DNA of 64,000 nucleotides from Liolophura sinensis (taxonomy: Eukaryota > Mollusca > Polyplacophora > Chitonida > Chitonidae), in assembly GCF_032854445.1 (NCBI RefSeq), contig NC_088299.1:18285608-18349607 (forward strand), written 5' to 3'. The translations under genes were made by a program, and so were the position numbers. A model generated the notes under the pieces. That model worked only from the letters and a program-made list of their open reading frames with translations. It was not told where the DNA came from and did not search any database. This document shows, piece by piece, positions 23,005 through 38,000 of this stretch (positions within the stretch are counted from its first letter, which is position 1; each line of letters starts with the position of its first letter).

Positions 23005-26000
23005 ATGGTGTATTACATTCACTATATCCCGTATCGATACGAGGAGCAAAACGACTTCAGGGCTTACGAAAATTACTATTTCAAAACCGTTCGTCGTTTT
23101 ACCAAGGTAAGCATTTTCCCCAATTCCCCGTGTTGATTCTTTTTGCCCGTGTGGTTCGAGAGACACGCTAAGCTTAGGAAATAGATACATGCCAGACACA
23201 GGTTGGGTAGGGATAACTGACGCTTAGGTACATACATAGTGGGGGTAAAATATTTAGCCAGCTCGTCAGAGTGAAACTTGTGCTAGATAAGGAAACTGAC
23301 AGCCCACTCTGACTCACCAGAGAATACTGCTGCCAAGTTTTGGGATAACTTTAGAAAAGACGTGCTGGGTGTGTGTGGGGGACTTCAGTAAAGGAAGGTG
23401 TTTACCATTCTGCCCACAGGTGAAAGTTCTACGGGAAAGACATGGCACGAGGAAGAAACCGTCTGACTTATTTTGGGGTAATATTTTGGTGTTTTTGTCT
23501 CTAACACGTTTAGAATGCACATATTCACATGCTCGCCTGTTTAGTTGTTGTTTAATTACTGATGGCGCAGAAATACAAGAAGACCCTTTTTCCATTACTT
23601 GTGGGGATAGCTTACTCTCCAGCAGTTCCCTTGTTAAAGTAACTCAATGAGACTTTTACCTTTGTATTCAGCGTTCTTGCTGAACAGATCATCTGATTTT
23701 AAAATGTGCTACTTTCAGTTTGAAATCCCAGTTATGTGGTTATTTGTCAATTGCAAAGTTCTTTCTTAATTACAAGACTATTAACGACTAAATACTTAAG
23801 CAGTAATTGTTTGGCCAATCGCTCTTTTTTCTTCCTAACTTTATTCAGATCATTTGCCAATATCATTCTTGTTAACCCTCGTTGTACAGCCGTTTACCTG
23901 TTCACCTGTTTTGACGTCCTAAGCTGTTTACGAATTAAATTATTCAGTTTTCAGGTAATATGTGTCTGTTCATTTGTTTAATATGTTCGTTTGCCGAATG
24001 TATCTAATTGCATCGTAAACGTGTTTACAAATGTTTAAACTTAGGATTGCTATTCACATTGTTTTGCTTACACCGTAGGACACGAAACCACATCGGAACA
24101 TTGTTTAGTTGTGTGTCTTTGTTGCCATTTATCAAATCATTTCAGCTGAGGTAGCAAGATAAGTAAACCAGTGTTATATTCTGAGACTTGTTGAGCGTGC
24201 CTTGAACTCTGGCGTGCTAAAATTAGCGGCACGTTAATTGTTTCCATGGCTACCAGGGAAGCAGTTAAGCTCAGATGAGTTAGCTGTGAAGCGCCAAATA
24301 TAGCAGTCCGGCCCTTGAACTCATCTTATAGAACTGTGTGCAGAAACTTAAAACCTGGACACCATAAATGTATACATCTTCCGACTGGCCGAATACATTC
24401 GTGCGTACGTAACACACTGAAGACGAGACATACGGCATGATAAAATATTGGTTCTAAATTATACTGTCAATAATGATATTCGGGTTTTATTGTAGATACA
24501 CCTGAGCGTTTTAAGGCTGAAATTAAAACAGAGATCTGATAGCGAACCATGAATAAGTTATTGATATCTTGTGACTTAGTAACAAACATGCAGACTACAT
24601 AAAAGATATTACCATACTTTGATGTTTCAATTTTATATTGAAATACAATTCTTTATAGAAGATCCTGCGCAAGTAATCATTCTTAACACATTATAAGAAT
24701 TAACAGCAGTGTTGTTATGTTTTTCCAAATTTGTGGGTACACATCATGTAGACATCACGTACACATCACGCTTTCGTTAGCACATCATGTGGTAATACTC
24801 TGTGTCAAAATGCTGTAAGTGCGCATAGCTTTTGGTGTTGTGCTTTGAATGTGTGTTTTATTTCCATACCCGCTCCGTCCGCAGCTATCTCGTTCCCTCC
24901 GCTTACCGGTGACCTTGTCCTTGTATTGTCTTCATTTGACCTAAATGACCCTATTCTAACATGACCCCATCCTCAGACACCGTATCGTTATTACGGATTG
25001 CAGACAAAGGGGCATTCGATTTTACCACAAAGGAATTATGGACTCCTGGCTGGTCGTAGCAAGTACTACATGGATGAGGACTATCCACCCCCAGGGACCT
25101 TCAGACCTTCCAGAACCTTTTTCCGTAAGTTATTTATTTGTTACCAGGAAATTTTGCGTGGTTTCATGACAATTAACACTGTCTTGCACGAGGGGGATAT
25201 TAAGGTAGGATATTTGTAACTTACAATCAGAAATTACAATCGGGCCGACTCTGTTGTAAATTTTTACATTCACCCCAAAACTGACGCTAAGTACAATAAA
25301 AAGATGCGTAATGTAATTGTCTCAGTAAACTGTTACTAGCATTTCTTCACATGTTGGTAACTGCTGAATCATTGTGATGTAGAACTCTTTTAAAAATGAA
25401 GGCAAGAATAGTTATTGACCTGTACATTGTCATATTACACAGTTCACCTTTATGAAAGAGTCAACTTTTTTGTATGTTGTAAACTCAATGTTTATGGTCT
25501 ACAATCGATTGTAGCTTCGATCTCTGCGAGTAAGCGGCAACCAGGCCCAATCATGAGTACATATTCCGCATGCCCATTAGGTCAGATCATGTTTGTGTTA
25601 AAGTTTTCTTGCCATCTTCACGGCCACAAATTACAAGATGTGTATAGAGGGCCACAAATTACAAGATGTGCTTAAACGGCCAGAAATTACAAGATGTGCT
25701 TAAACGGCCGCAAATTACAAGATGTGTATAGACGGCCACAAATTACAAAGTGTGCGTATAAGGCCAGAAATTACAAGATGTGCTTAAACGGCCACAAATT
25801 ACAAGATGTGCTTAAACGGCCACAAATTACAAGATGTGTATAGACGGCCACAAATTACAAGGTGTGTATAGACGGCCAGAAATACAAGATGTGCTCAAAC
25901 GGCCACAAATTACAAGATGTGTATAGACGGCCACAAATTACAAGATGTGTATAGTGGGTCAGAGATTACAAGATGTATATAGAGGGCCACAAATTTACAA

Positions 26001-29000
26001 GATGTGCTTAAACGGCCACAAATACAAGATGTGTATAGACGGCCACACATTCCAAGTTGTGTATAGACGGCCACACATTCCAAGATGTTGTATAGACGGC
26101 CACACATTCCAAGATGTGTATAGACGGCCACACATTCCAAGATGTGTATAGACGGCCACAAATTACAAGATGTGTATAGACGGGCCACACATTCCAAGTT
26201 GTGTATAGATGGCCACAAATTACCAAGATGTGTATAGACGGCCACACATTCCAAGATGTGTATAGACGGCCACAAATTACAAGATGTGTATAGACGGCCA
26301 CACATTCCAAGATGTGTATAGACGGCCACACATTCCAAGATGTGTATAGACGGCCACAAATTACAAGATGTGTATAGCAAGATATCTTTAATTATGCTAC
26401 TTCCAAACCTATAACGGTGACATTTTACGAGGATTGAAAATTTGTTAAGAACTTTGAGTGAAAGATTATGGCTAGGCGCCCACTTTAGCATTATTGCAGT
26501 GAACTCGTGGGGACTTATGAACTGTGAACTTCCTGCCTTATATTTGACTATTGCTGCATTGTAAAGTGATGTCCTGGAGCAACGATAAAACAAAGTCAAG
26601 GATCTTACTTTAAGACATGTACAAGTGCTTCCCACGCAATGACGTTATAAAGACCAACTGCGAGGATCAGCAGTTCACTTTACTTAGATGCTTTAAGTAA
26701 CAGACATTTTTTAGTTCTGACTGTTATCATAAATACTTTAGTACGAGTGCTGTACTGTGTTACCTCTTGTGTAGTAAACGGTTTATTCAAAACACTGAGG
26801 AAGTAGCGTGGCTGAAGTTACTGGTACTCAGGTTGCTGAATGGTGAGTAATGTTCACACTTCTCTTTCAGCTGGGGCAGACTATTACATGGCCGATGCGA
26901 TGTCAAGTCACGCCACCCAACATGTCCACAGACACCGTTTACGACAACATGGATTTGGCTGCAAAGTCTCGCGGAAAAGACAAGCGTCTAATGTCGCAAG
27001 TCAACGCTGCATTGGTAAGATAAAATCTTCCACCGCAGCCCGCGACTACATTCATATCTAAAATAAATATCGATATCTTAAAATGTAGGACTATCTTAAA
27101 ATGTAGGACGTGAACGTCATTTAATTGTAACGTGTCAGGTCTCTCATTAGGGTCATTAGCAAACTTTCGTCCATCAAGGAAATTCACAAAAATTTGCCTA
27201 CTTCACAACGGTATATCCAATACTAGAACAACTAAACTAAAATTATTTTCTGAACCAGATGCTGTAGACATGAATAGATATACGATTTATGTTTTTTCAT
27301 TTATTTTGTTGGAGCACACATGAATGTGCACCGATCCAGTGGAAGATTCATTCAGCTCTTTTGGTAGAGGTCATCCATGAATCACGGAAAGAGAGCTGGA
27401 AGTTCTTTTTATAAACGAAAATCGGATCTGGGTGGGACAGCATACCCAAAGTGTTACCCAAGTAGTTTTCCTTCCCCATTACACGTCCTGATCTCTACTA
27501 ATTTTTTTTATCCATCTGAGCGAATTTGTTTTTGGAAATTTCCTGACATACATGTCAGTTTTACTAATGGAAAATATTTCATTTGCAACTGTTTTGAATA
27601 AATATTCGTAAGCTGCTTTTGCAAATGACTCCAAATCCGGACGTGAATATGTATTTATCCTATTGTGTCTATGTACCCTCCATCATACTGAACAGTTGCG
27701 ATAACGACCCATGCTTCATACAACGTTCCTTAATTGTTCATAAGAACTAGAGTATATCTAATTAACTCGCATTTTGTGCAGAATCCAGAAAGTGTTCCAA
27801 AGGGGTCCAAAGAAAGCAAAGGGTTACACGGGCTGCCAAATCAACGACTTCTCCAACGCTATTTCCCTGAATCAGCCCACGATTATCACCCCATTCTGAC
27901 TTTAAGAGAAACAGACATGCAGTCCCCTCTGAGTAGCCTACCGGAATACCGAAAACATCCAATCCCACCTGTATATAAACCCCCTAGATTAACATTTGAC
28001 GAACCGTCCAGGAAAGTAGGTGGCGGCGGCTCCATGCGCCAATGGTTAGCTGACGGTTTGTCTAAAACTCGCACCATGTTTCGTAAAGATGGTGAGGAAC
28101 CTTCCGAATTTCGTTGGCTTGACGCTCCTTCCATGGGGGAGCTGGACTCCCCCGAAGAGTCACTATATTCAGACACAAATGATATATCCTTTTCTGATCC
28201 ATATTCCTCGTACGACTTGCCCGGCCCTTTAGGCAGTGACAGACAATCCCCATTTACATCTATGTATGAAGATGTGGAACCAGATGATGTAGACAGTAGC
28301 AGTTACTTCATGCCAGCTGCATCCTTCGGACGACGCAAACTTCGCGCTATCACGCCAAAACGTCCATTGCACTCAGTACAACAACTTAGACGTAGACGAC
28401 GAAGACGAGAAAGAAATCGAACGCCCTCTTACATGAGACAGTTCCCTTTATCGGATGACGTTTCTGACACTTCTAGTGACATCGGATCTGATATTTTAGA
28501 CGACTATCCACTCAGTCTAGACTCGATAAAAAGACAATCGGAGTTTCTCCCATACGAGCCGGCACCTCCCTACCCAACCACTAAAATTTTCTCTGACTAT
28601 GGGACATCTTTACCCTCACTCCAGCGGGTAGGCTTGACCCCAACTCCCCGCTTGCCAGAACTCAGTACCAGCAGGGTTATGCCTTCAGCCTTGTGGCTCA
28701 ATGACCTTGTGTCCTCTACAAGGCGCAGAGCTTTGGCGAGCATCCCAGGCCCTTCGGATTTGGACACTTCAAATGTTATTTTTAGCATAGACACGCCATT
28801 ATCATATCGCCCTAGGACCTCGAGGCCGCGTCGCCTTGAATTCGAGGTCCCAGTTGTGTTTCCTTCTCCACTTAGATCTACTGCAAGTGTTACCTCTTCA
28901 GGTAACGATATTGCGCCATTTCGACCAATCAAACCCCTTGTAATAGAGACCAATCGCAATGCCTTAGACCTGTCTAAGCCCATAGTTGTTACTGTAGACG

Positions 29001-32000
29001 GCCGTGACGACTTCTTCAGTAAATTCCTCTCTCAGAGAAAACAGTTTCGTGATAGCATATTAAAGCGCCTCGACGATGAAACGGACAGATGTAGGTCGGT
29101 AGTGCCAGTAAGGTCTACTAGCAGTTATTACACCGCGCCGTATAGGGCTATACTGACATCTAGGCGTAGCCCAGAACCCCAATCGACACATCGTGACAGA
29201 GGGAAGCGGACTGTAGACACACACGACGACCTGCTACCCTTACCGCGAGTAAGTCGGACGACATATCCGGTACGGGCTGTTGTAAGTGTTTCTAGCAACC
29301 GCGACCCGTTTCCGAGGTACTCCTCCTATGAAAGGGTCAGACCAACAGAAAATGACGACGATTCCATGTCTTTGGTACCTGTGAGTAGGTCCAACCCATC
29401 CAGGACGTATTCCTGCGAGAGGGACAGCGAAGAGCCGACTGGAACACTAACCACTCTTGACAGAATTCGTATGAAGGTAAATACGCTTTTAGACATTGTT
29501 ACCTGTCCACACACCTACGTGTCCCAGTGCTTGTAACCCTTGGGTTGATGGGTTAATACCTGCACGCTTACTCAGTCCAAAACAATATATTTTGCTTGCT
29601 ATTTATCTAGTCTCTTATTTTCTTTTCTCCAACCTGTTTTAGGATCAGAGATTTCTCTAGGCGAAGACACTAGGTTGACTAACATACCTACCTGATAATA
29701 GGTTTGAAGTGCAAGGTTGAAGCTTCCCGAAAAGATTTGTGTTTGAGTCGACACACTCCCCCCAGTTTGCGTCGTCTGTGGTGATGGTCGTGTCGTGGTC
29801 CAATATCTCTGTTCGCGCCAGCGTTCCAGTTTCACCCGGCTCCTCAGACTAAGTTGGTCCATGAGTTTTTTTCCAAATAATTCGTTGTATTAAGAATGGG
29901 TCTAGAAAAACTATATGTATGTATGATGGATTGTCATAGTTAGTTGAACCTACGTCTCGTTCGTCTCAAATTCCTCTATACCTTTACCCTGTAGATTTCC
30001 ATGTAACCACTTAAAACCGTGCCTCTCCACAGGCCTATGCTACGCCATCCACCCCAGCAAGAGCAAGGGCAAACCGAAGGGCGGACAGACAACAACAACA
30101 ACAACCCGTCTCATCTTCGACGTATAACACTGCTTATCGTGTTCCATACCAGGTACCCTACCTATATGTCAGTCCTGATAGGTACTATCGCCAGAGAAGT
30201 GTGTCTCCGAACTATCTGTACCGGCGTCCAGTAGGGGGGCGGGCGCGAGCTAGAACATCCAGGCGTGCCGTAAGTGAGGCACGTGACGTAGAGCCACTCA
30301 CTGAACCCGCTAGGGGAAGAGCACCCATAAGGGCTTCACCTGTCAGGTATTTGCCGTGGTACATTTCGCCTCAGAGGGAGGCTCAGCTGGCCTTGTCGCC
30401 CACCAGACTTGATTCTACTCGCTCTAGAGACCTCCCGCTTGATGATTATCCTTATATCAGGGGCTACAGGTTCGTGTACCCGTATAGATCGGCACTTTGG
30501 GGAAGGTCCGGCAGATATCCGCTGTTTAGGGGTAGAATGTGGGGGTATCCATACATTGGGTCTAAACTGAGCGGTTATCCTTTTGGGAATACAAAATGGA
30601 TCGTATCACCCAGCACTGCCGCTACCTTAGGCGTTGCTCCAGTGAGGGCCGGAAGGGAGGGGTTTGAACCGCTCTTGCCAAGTAGATGGTTTTGGGGTCC
30701 TTATGACGCGTTTGATTATGACTTCCCAAGACGTGGGAGAAACTGGCCGTGGTCATTGTATGACCCGCGCTTCGACATAACTCCTGCTGAAGCAACAAGA
30801 TTTGGGATCGACGCGACAACGGCGGCTAAATGGAACGCCGCATCTCCTATTAGAACGGGTAGGTGGGATATGGCTCCTGCGGAGGGTATGACATGGGATG
30901 CCCCCGAGGAGCCGATTAACTGGAATGTATATCCTCTCAGGGCAGGTTCCCCAAGAGGGAGAAGGTCAGTGTCTCCGCAAAGGAACTTGTCCAGATCATT
31001 AAGTAGGGAAGAGGCGGCTCGATGGGGCATAACTCCTTCTGAGGCAGCCTTTTGGGATATGTATCCTTCAAGCAGGGGGGTATCTCTAGACCGATACGAG
31101 AGGGCTAGAAGTCTGTCTCCTTCGAGATATGACTGGGAGCTGACTCCGGCCGAAAGGACGAGAATTTTCCCGAGAAGTAGAAGTCTTTCGCCTTATTGTA
31201 GATATGGAGTTGATCCTCCTTACTCCGTGCCCAGATGGTTCTATCCTTTAGGTAGGGCGCGTTCAGTATCACCTGTCAGGTTTTCGCCACTGCCAATGAG
31301 AGCGCCCCGGCACTATGCCACTCCTCGATATGCCAAGAAAGCAATCGTCCCCACAAAAGCTGCTAGGAGGGCTGCAGCTCGCAGGTATGGATATGTTCCA
31401 AGACCACCGGTGGTCTTCGTGTATTTGTCCGACAAGGATAGACTGGAGAAAGAAGATGGAGTCCGGAGGGGCAGACTGAGCCCAGGAACAGTGGCAGAAA
31501 TGCTTAAGAGGTTTGAGCCCAGAAAACCTTACGAAGGAGAGTACTCTGGGAAGGTGGCAGCGGCTAGAGCTATTGCCCGGGCAATGACGATAATCCCCCA
31601 AGGGCCAATCAACCAGGTTCAGTTCAAAATCTGTTCATTTGTTGGCGCCAAAGCTTGCAGTTACCCTGTGACGTGAAGGCTGAAGCTGAATGACACTGAG
31701 TTTCACTCTATGTAATTTATTAATTGGTTACAATAGCTGTGATTGACATTGGTATTTATCGTGTTTGTCTACGTCATGGTCTTTCAAAATACTCTCGCTT
31801 CTCGTTCAGTCGCTTTGATAGGAACTCATGTCGGAACCTTCATTTTTTCTGTTAAATTAGCGCTTTCTAAATTTATGCCCACTTATGGTTCTGCTCTCAT
31901 GACATGACTTCTTATCAGGGGACGAGTCCTAGCGCTTACAAGTGTTGTTGCAAGTTTGCATTGTTCTCATGGGCCAATAAAGCGCGCGACTATTGTTATT

Positions 32001-35000
32001 CCCCGTTTCAGATATTCGGACGTTTTAAAGCATGAGTATATATGGACTCACGGCATGCACCATGTTACCACAGACGCTCTGCAACCCTTGAAAAATCAAA
32101 AACATTAAGCAAAGGTATACGGCAATTCCCATCTGTTTGGTTTATGGGTTTGTTGTTGTTTTTTTTTTCTCTCCTTTTTCTGGAAAATAGAGTTTTCCCC
32201 GTCATAAGCGCCCGCACTTTTGGGATTCTGTACTTTTCTATGAGGATCTATCATATCTAGCAGTCTTTTATAGCTGACCCATAGAACAGAGGCAATCATG
32301 GAAGAAACCTCACGATTGAACGGCAGAGTCGGGGAAAGCTGTTAAACCAGAAACACTTGTGGCTTCTAATACCTCCACTTTCTCCTCAAATCTTCCTGGC
32401 TTGCAAAATAGCTCTCTCACCCTCAAAAGAGAAAGGCACCCACGCTGTTGAAAGCCATGACACAAACTGGGATGGCTTCAACCACCCTTCAGCAGATGTG
32501 CGTCCCGTTGCCTGTTTACTACTTGCATGAGGATAAGCAAGTGGCATGGCGCTTTCCTTTTTTCTGATCCCAATGAAGCATTTATGAACAACGCATATTA
32601 TTCTTGACAAAAAATATTCCGTTCGATTATTCCATTAAAAGAAAGTCATTATAAAGTTAATGGGTAAAATATTCATACTCTTAAGTATATCTATTATACT
32701 TCTATAATACTTTTCTGTAACGTCTATCAAAAGAGAATACTTTTGGGCGTTTTAAATTTAAATTTTCTATTTTTCAAAATGTGGGTGAGAAGCTATTGCA
32801 ATGACCTTGCATTTGACCTTGAGTGACCCGCTGGTGACATTCCTGCCTTGTTTCTTTTCCATATACAGGCTGCCATCATTTCACCTAACGTGGAGATAGA
32901 GACTAAACGGAAGAAAGGGCCGAAATCTAAATATGCTGCCGCTGTAATGCGGGAGTTGAGACTAAACCCCAAGGTAATGCCGTTTTGTAGCAGACTTGCT
33001 TTTAGCTAGAGCGCGATGGCAACTAACACAAGCTTGCACTAACACGCTGGAGAAGCGGGTACATTTTGAGAGACACATGGCAAAGATTGGGAATGGGGAC
33101 TAGCGGGGGGATTTATGTTTTCTTCGTTGTAGGACATTGATTACACGCCGGCCTACAACCCGGACAGGTACGATCGCTTCAATCTGCGCACACGACAACG
33201 TGCTGCCAGAGTTTATACGCCTGGATCACTGGCTTCCAAAGCCACAGTAAGTAGACGCTACTCTACCGTAACCCGTACGCTTTAATTTTGGCATGCGGAA
33301 GTCCTTCAACGGTAATGCATGATATTACATGGTGAGTGTCTAAAAAATATCAGCAACATTGCGTGACTGCGTTGTGATTGGACCAACGCGCTGTATTTTA
33401 TTCCCGTGCAGACGAGTTTTATCTGGTGTGAATACAGATTTCTTTGTTGTCATGAGACTTTCGCGCTTATACACTTTTCTAAGTCCTCATGGGCAATCTT
33501 GAACTGGCCTTGGTCATTTTTTTTTGAATCCTGAACATCAAATTTTCTGACGACATTATATTCCCCGTAACCTAGCATGTCGCGAATTCTCGCCTGTTTG
33601 TCCCATCTTGGTGGAGATGTACAACTCTGTGATCTGATTACGAAAAGCATATCACGGGCTCATAACATCGACGCTGAAATTATGTATGTATGTTATGTTT
33701 CTAACTGGCTACTGGCATCACGAGCTTTGTCATCTTTAATATTTGCCTAGCGTTTTGATCCTCGCTACCGTTGCAGCCAAAGCCGAGCGGGGCTAAATCC
33801 ATTCGACAACCCGAAGGTTATTCGAAACCAAAGAACTTACTCTCCTGGCAGGTCAGTGTGCATCTGTTTGTAATACTTTTTAGTTGTTAATAAGGTATCA
33901 CCACATCAAAGGTTCATTTTCTAACAGTTCGCACCGTACACTACCCCCAGCTGAGTGATAATCTCCTATATTCTCAGCACGGAGTGACTTCACTCTTGAG
34001 TATCTTACGCTTGTCAGTCGGTCATCACATAACAGGATTTAAGAGTCATGAGAAGTGTGACCATCATACTTACATGCACAACAACGTGGGTAAATTATTC
34101 TCAAAATCATTAATTACCTCAAAGACTAAATATTATCTCATTTTTGTCCGTGATAAACACTTTGTGTTTGACCGATTCTTAGTCAAGCCTTACACGCTCG
34201 ACCTGTGATTATCAGTTACCATGGAAACAGTTTCGGCAATTATGAAGAGATGAAGTTTGATTCTCATTGTATTAATACACAATGAGGGTTCCTCATCCTG
34301 ACGGAGTGAACTTTTGTCAACATTTACAAAATTAAGAAAAATTATATTGTAAAAACGCAACGGGAAACGAGTTAACTGTACTCAATCCTATCCACAAGAA
34401 CTGAGATCCTCTTTATGTTGATATAGATCATTCATTTTCCCTCTCATCAATGCTTAACAATCAGCTGTAGTTCCGCTTAAGTGACGCAAATAGTCAGTGG
34501 GGTAACGATTGTACATAGACTTGGCTTGTAAACAGCTTTGTCCCAAATTGTGGTTGTACAAGTTGCATGCTGAATGTGTACCATGTGTGGTGTGAAGTGA
34601 CATATGGATTTGTCTCCAGTACGTTCCAGTGCACACTTATGCGAATATTTCAGAATAATTCCAGTACCAGCGAGCTGTTTGCTTGCAAAAAGTTACAAAT
34701 TAATTTCTTCATGACTCATCTAGATACCACCTCTTCTTTGATTGGATGATTCTTGGTGAAAACTTGGACGAATAAGGTAGAAACTGAATAAATGCTGAAA
34801 GCTTTATTTATCATCAGACGACAACACTGAGGTTTTCATCCCCTCTCTCTTCATCTGGTGACCTATTTGGAGACTATTTACAACCTGTGGCTTGCCAGTT
34901 GTTATATAACAATCTATGTAAAGCTTAGTACACATTTAACACGGCTGTCAGTGTTGTTAGTGTTGTACGGCTTGTCGCGGCCTAACACGCCAGTTCTGTT

Positions 35001-38000
35001 GACACGCTGTTCTGTCTTAGATTAACAGTTAGAGTCACGAGATTGGGCATGTCGCTCGTTCTAAACTAAACATCACTTTGCATTGCAATTAAACGAAATC
35101 GCTAACTTTTAGACAGCTAAACTTGCATTTTAGATCCCATCACAGGGGGGAGGGGAGGAGCTCAATCTTTAGCTCCTTCAAGCAGAATTCTTTCAACAGG
35201 AATTCTATTGATGATTCCTTTGTTTTCCTTGGTGATCAAAACAGTATCGACTAGACAGCTACGTGGACCCTATCGATGTGTTTTACACACCAGCCACAGT
35301 CTACAAGATGAGGGAAAGGGTAAGAGATGCTCAGGAAAAACTTGACCTCCACCGTCAGATGCTTGACCGTTACTTAGAAGTGGATCTAGGGCCGGGAGAC
35401 GATGTCGCTGCTCGCATCGCCAGAAAGCAAAAAGATCTGGAAGCAAGGCAACCCGAGTAAGTGGAGTTATCGCCCCTAGGTAACCTCTCTATTCTTCTGG
35501 AATTGCTCATACGGTGGAAGCTGTGCAGCATACGATATATACTTCGCGAACTTCTTCATAAAACGCTACCATTGCCATTGAGGTAATGTACTGCATAGCG
35601 TTTCATTGTAGCAATTCATTGTAAACTTACATAATATACAAAAGAGCACTCGGAACGGTGAATTAAGTTTTCCTAAGCAAGAACAGAGTAACATTCACAA
35701 GAACCAATACAGGAAATGTAATATACAATTCAAGATTCGTTTAATTTTTACACTGATTATATAAAATGGTCAATTATTGTAATGACACGTTTTTTCGCTG
35801 ATGCTAGTTTTAAACCCCATCTCTGAAAAAGCTTAGGAGATTAATTTCGGTTGTCTTTAAGAAAGTGATTTCGAGACAATAGATTGCCACAATGAATAAT
35901 GAAAACTCCTTTTGTGAATAATAATACGATGCCCTTTTAGGTTAGTGTCATTATATTTTATGGCGTTTCATGGAGTGCTTTTTAAGCTCATATGGAAATT
36001 CACGGCCTTGAAAGCTTTGTATCTGCTGCTTATATATATTTGTGATGGAGAAAAATTTTGACAGACAAGCTCAAGGCGCGACACCTTCGTATTACATAAC
36101 TGTTAAGTTCAAACGTTTGAATAAAGCAACGAAGAGTTTAACTTCCCTTCTGTGTTTCGCCCATTTCTTTCTTTCCGTATCTGTGGTAGCAATATCTTTC
36201 CTCAGCTTCCTTCCAGTTCATATTTTCCCAAACCGTTATGGAATTTGACAGATGTGAGCCTACAATGCACGAGATGCTGCCGTCAAAGCAAGTAAATTTG
36301 TTAAGCAATTCTTTTGCCAAAGTAAGGCTTCGGTTCTTATTAACTTACCTTGCATTAAATTATAAGACCTGTTTTTTAATCAGGATAGAGAAGTACACAT
36401 GTGACATCCAGCCGGTGAAATTGCTTATACCAAAAGAACCTCCCTTTCGTATTTTTATACCAGTAAGTGGGATGGCTGCATGGGTGTGAGCAATAGACTC
36501 CATAGCCCTTTCTTTACTCCAGACTGTTTACTATTGTACCATAGTGCAGTGTGACTACAGTGTAGTTTCCACCACAGTTCTCTACCATGCGGGGATATGT
36601 TGCAGCCCTTAATGACAATAGAAGTGTGGATTTGGTAGTTTCCCTTCTAGATTTTCCCTGCTTCCCTGGAAATGGATTTTGCATTTTATTCCTCTTTTCA
36701 AAAAGCTTTGTAGTTACCTGTAGCTGTTGAAAACTTAGATTTTTGAGGGTATCATGCAGGCGCGCGTTCCTTCGCCGTTGTTCAGTGAATTTGATGTTTC
36801 CGGTGGTTAGATATTTAGTGTATATCCCAGTTGTTATCCATTCTTAGAACAAACTCTAGAACCTCGCATTGTACAGTGCCACTGAGTAGTGTAGGCTAGA
36901 ATGTTGGTCATCAGAAATATGGAACGTCTAAGAAATGGTATACCTCACGTGATGTGCCACGAAGGTCCGATGGGCCGACAAACCACAACAACAACAACAA
37001 ACGGATAGACTTATGCGCTAGTCAAACTCCCGGATGAGCAAATATCAACTGCCAACTATCGTCCGAAAGCGAACCACCAAGGTATGGTACAGCGTTGACG
37101 AACAGCATGTTGCATAATAGCTCAGTGTCCATTATGAATATGTATATTACATGTTTGAAAAATTCACATATTGACCAAATCGACGTGTAATTGTAACTTT
37201 CAGCATGGTTATCCTTGAACGCCTAGATGTTGAATGCCTCTCAGTCACATTCACGTATAAGCTGTAGTACATATTGTTATGATTATTTGTGGAAATTTTA
37301 TCACATAAAAAACGGGCGTCTGTGTTGGTATACATGTATTTACATTGACTCACGTTCTTGTATTGTTCAGGGCCGAGCTTTGAGGCTTGTAATACACTAA
37401 GCCATTCGCCAGCGCATGGAGGTGCATGTGAAACTCGCGGGTACTCAGTCACAGAGTGGGGGTAGCCAGTGTCTCTGTGGGGAACGTATTCTATGTTTTG
37501 TTGATGAATTAACAATGCAGTGTATATGTACATTTTGTTTTTTCATCGGATTATGTGACAGTTGTGTTTATTGTGATAACGAGGTTTTTACTTGCAGAGA
37601 GGGACTGGGTACATCTCTTAAATGGGGTGTATGGAGGCTTGTAGGCAAGGGGACGGGGGTTGGGTTGGGGGTTGAGTGCTCGTCCATTATCTCTCTGAGA
37701 TTTTGTACCCATTTCTCCAGCGAGAACATCGATCGCATATAACATCGCTGCTTGATACGCAATTAATGCAAATATTATTAAAGGAAATGCATGTCAGATA
37801 GAACGGCTTTTGATTTAATTGTGCGGTGAAGACCACATCATTGAGATATTTCGTATTTTGGATGAAAGTTTGAATACAACTTTGTACAAAAAAGAATCTA
37901 AGAAGATGTAGCTGATTAAATTCATTGAAGGTTCTAGTTCTGCCTTTCATCTGTAACTTCTAAAGATGTGTCTTTTTCGCACTATTACCAAGTTTTGTTG

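Noticed and set aside
25910-26635. 241-residue minus-strand frame with repeated WPSIHILECVAVYTHL
   Set aside because: Lies over the 26-28-bp array in an intron of the plus-strand gene.
33777-33851. Alternative frame of exon 8 (QSRAGLNPFDNPKVIRNQRTY)
   Set aside because: It is open, but the phase-0 borders of the flanking exons require the frame giving PKPSGAKSIRQPEGYSKPK.
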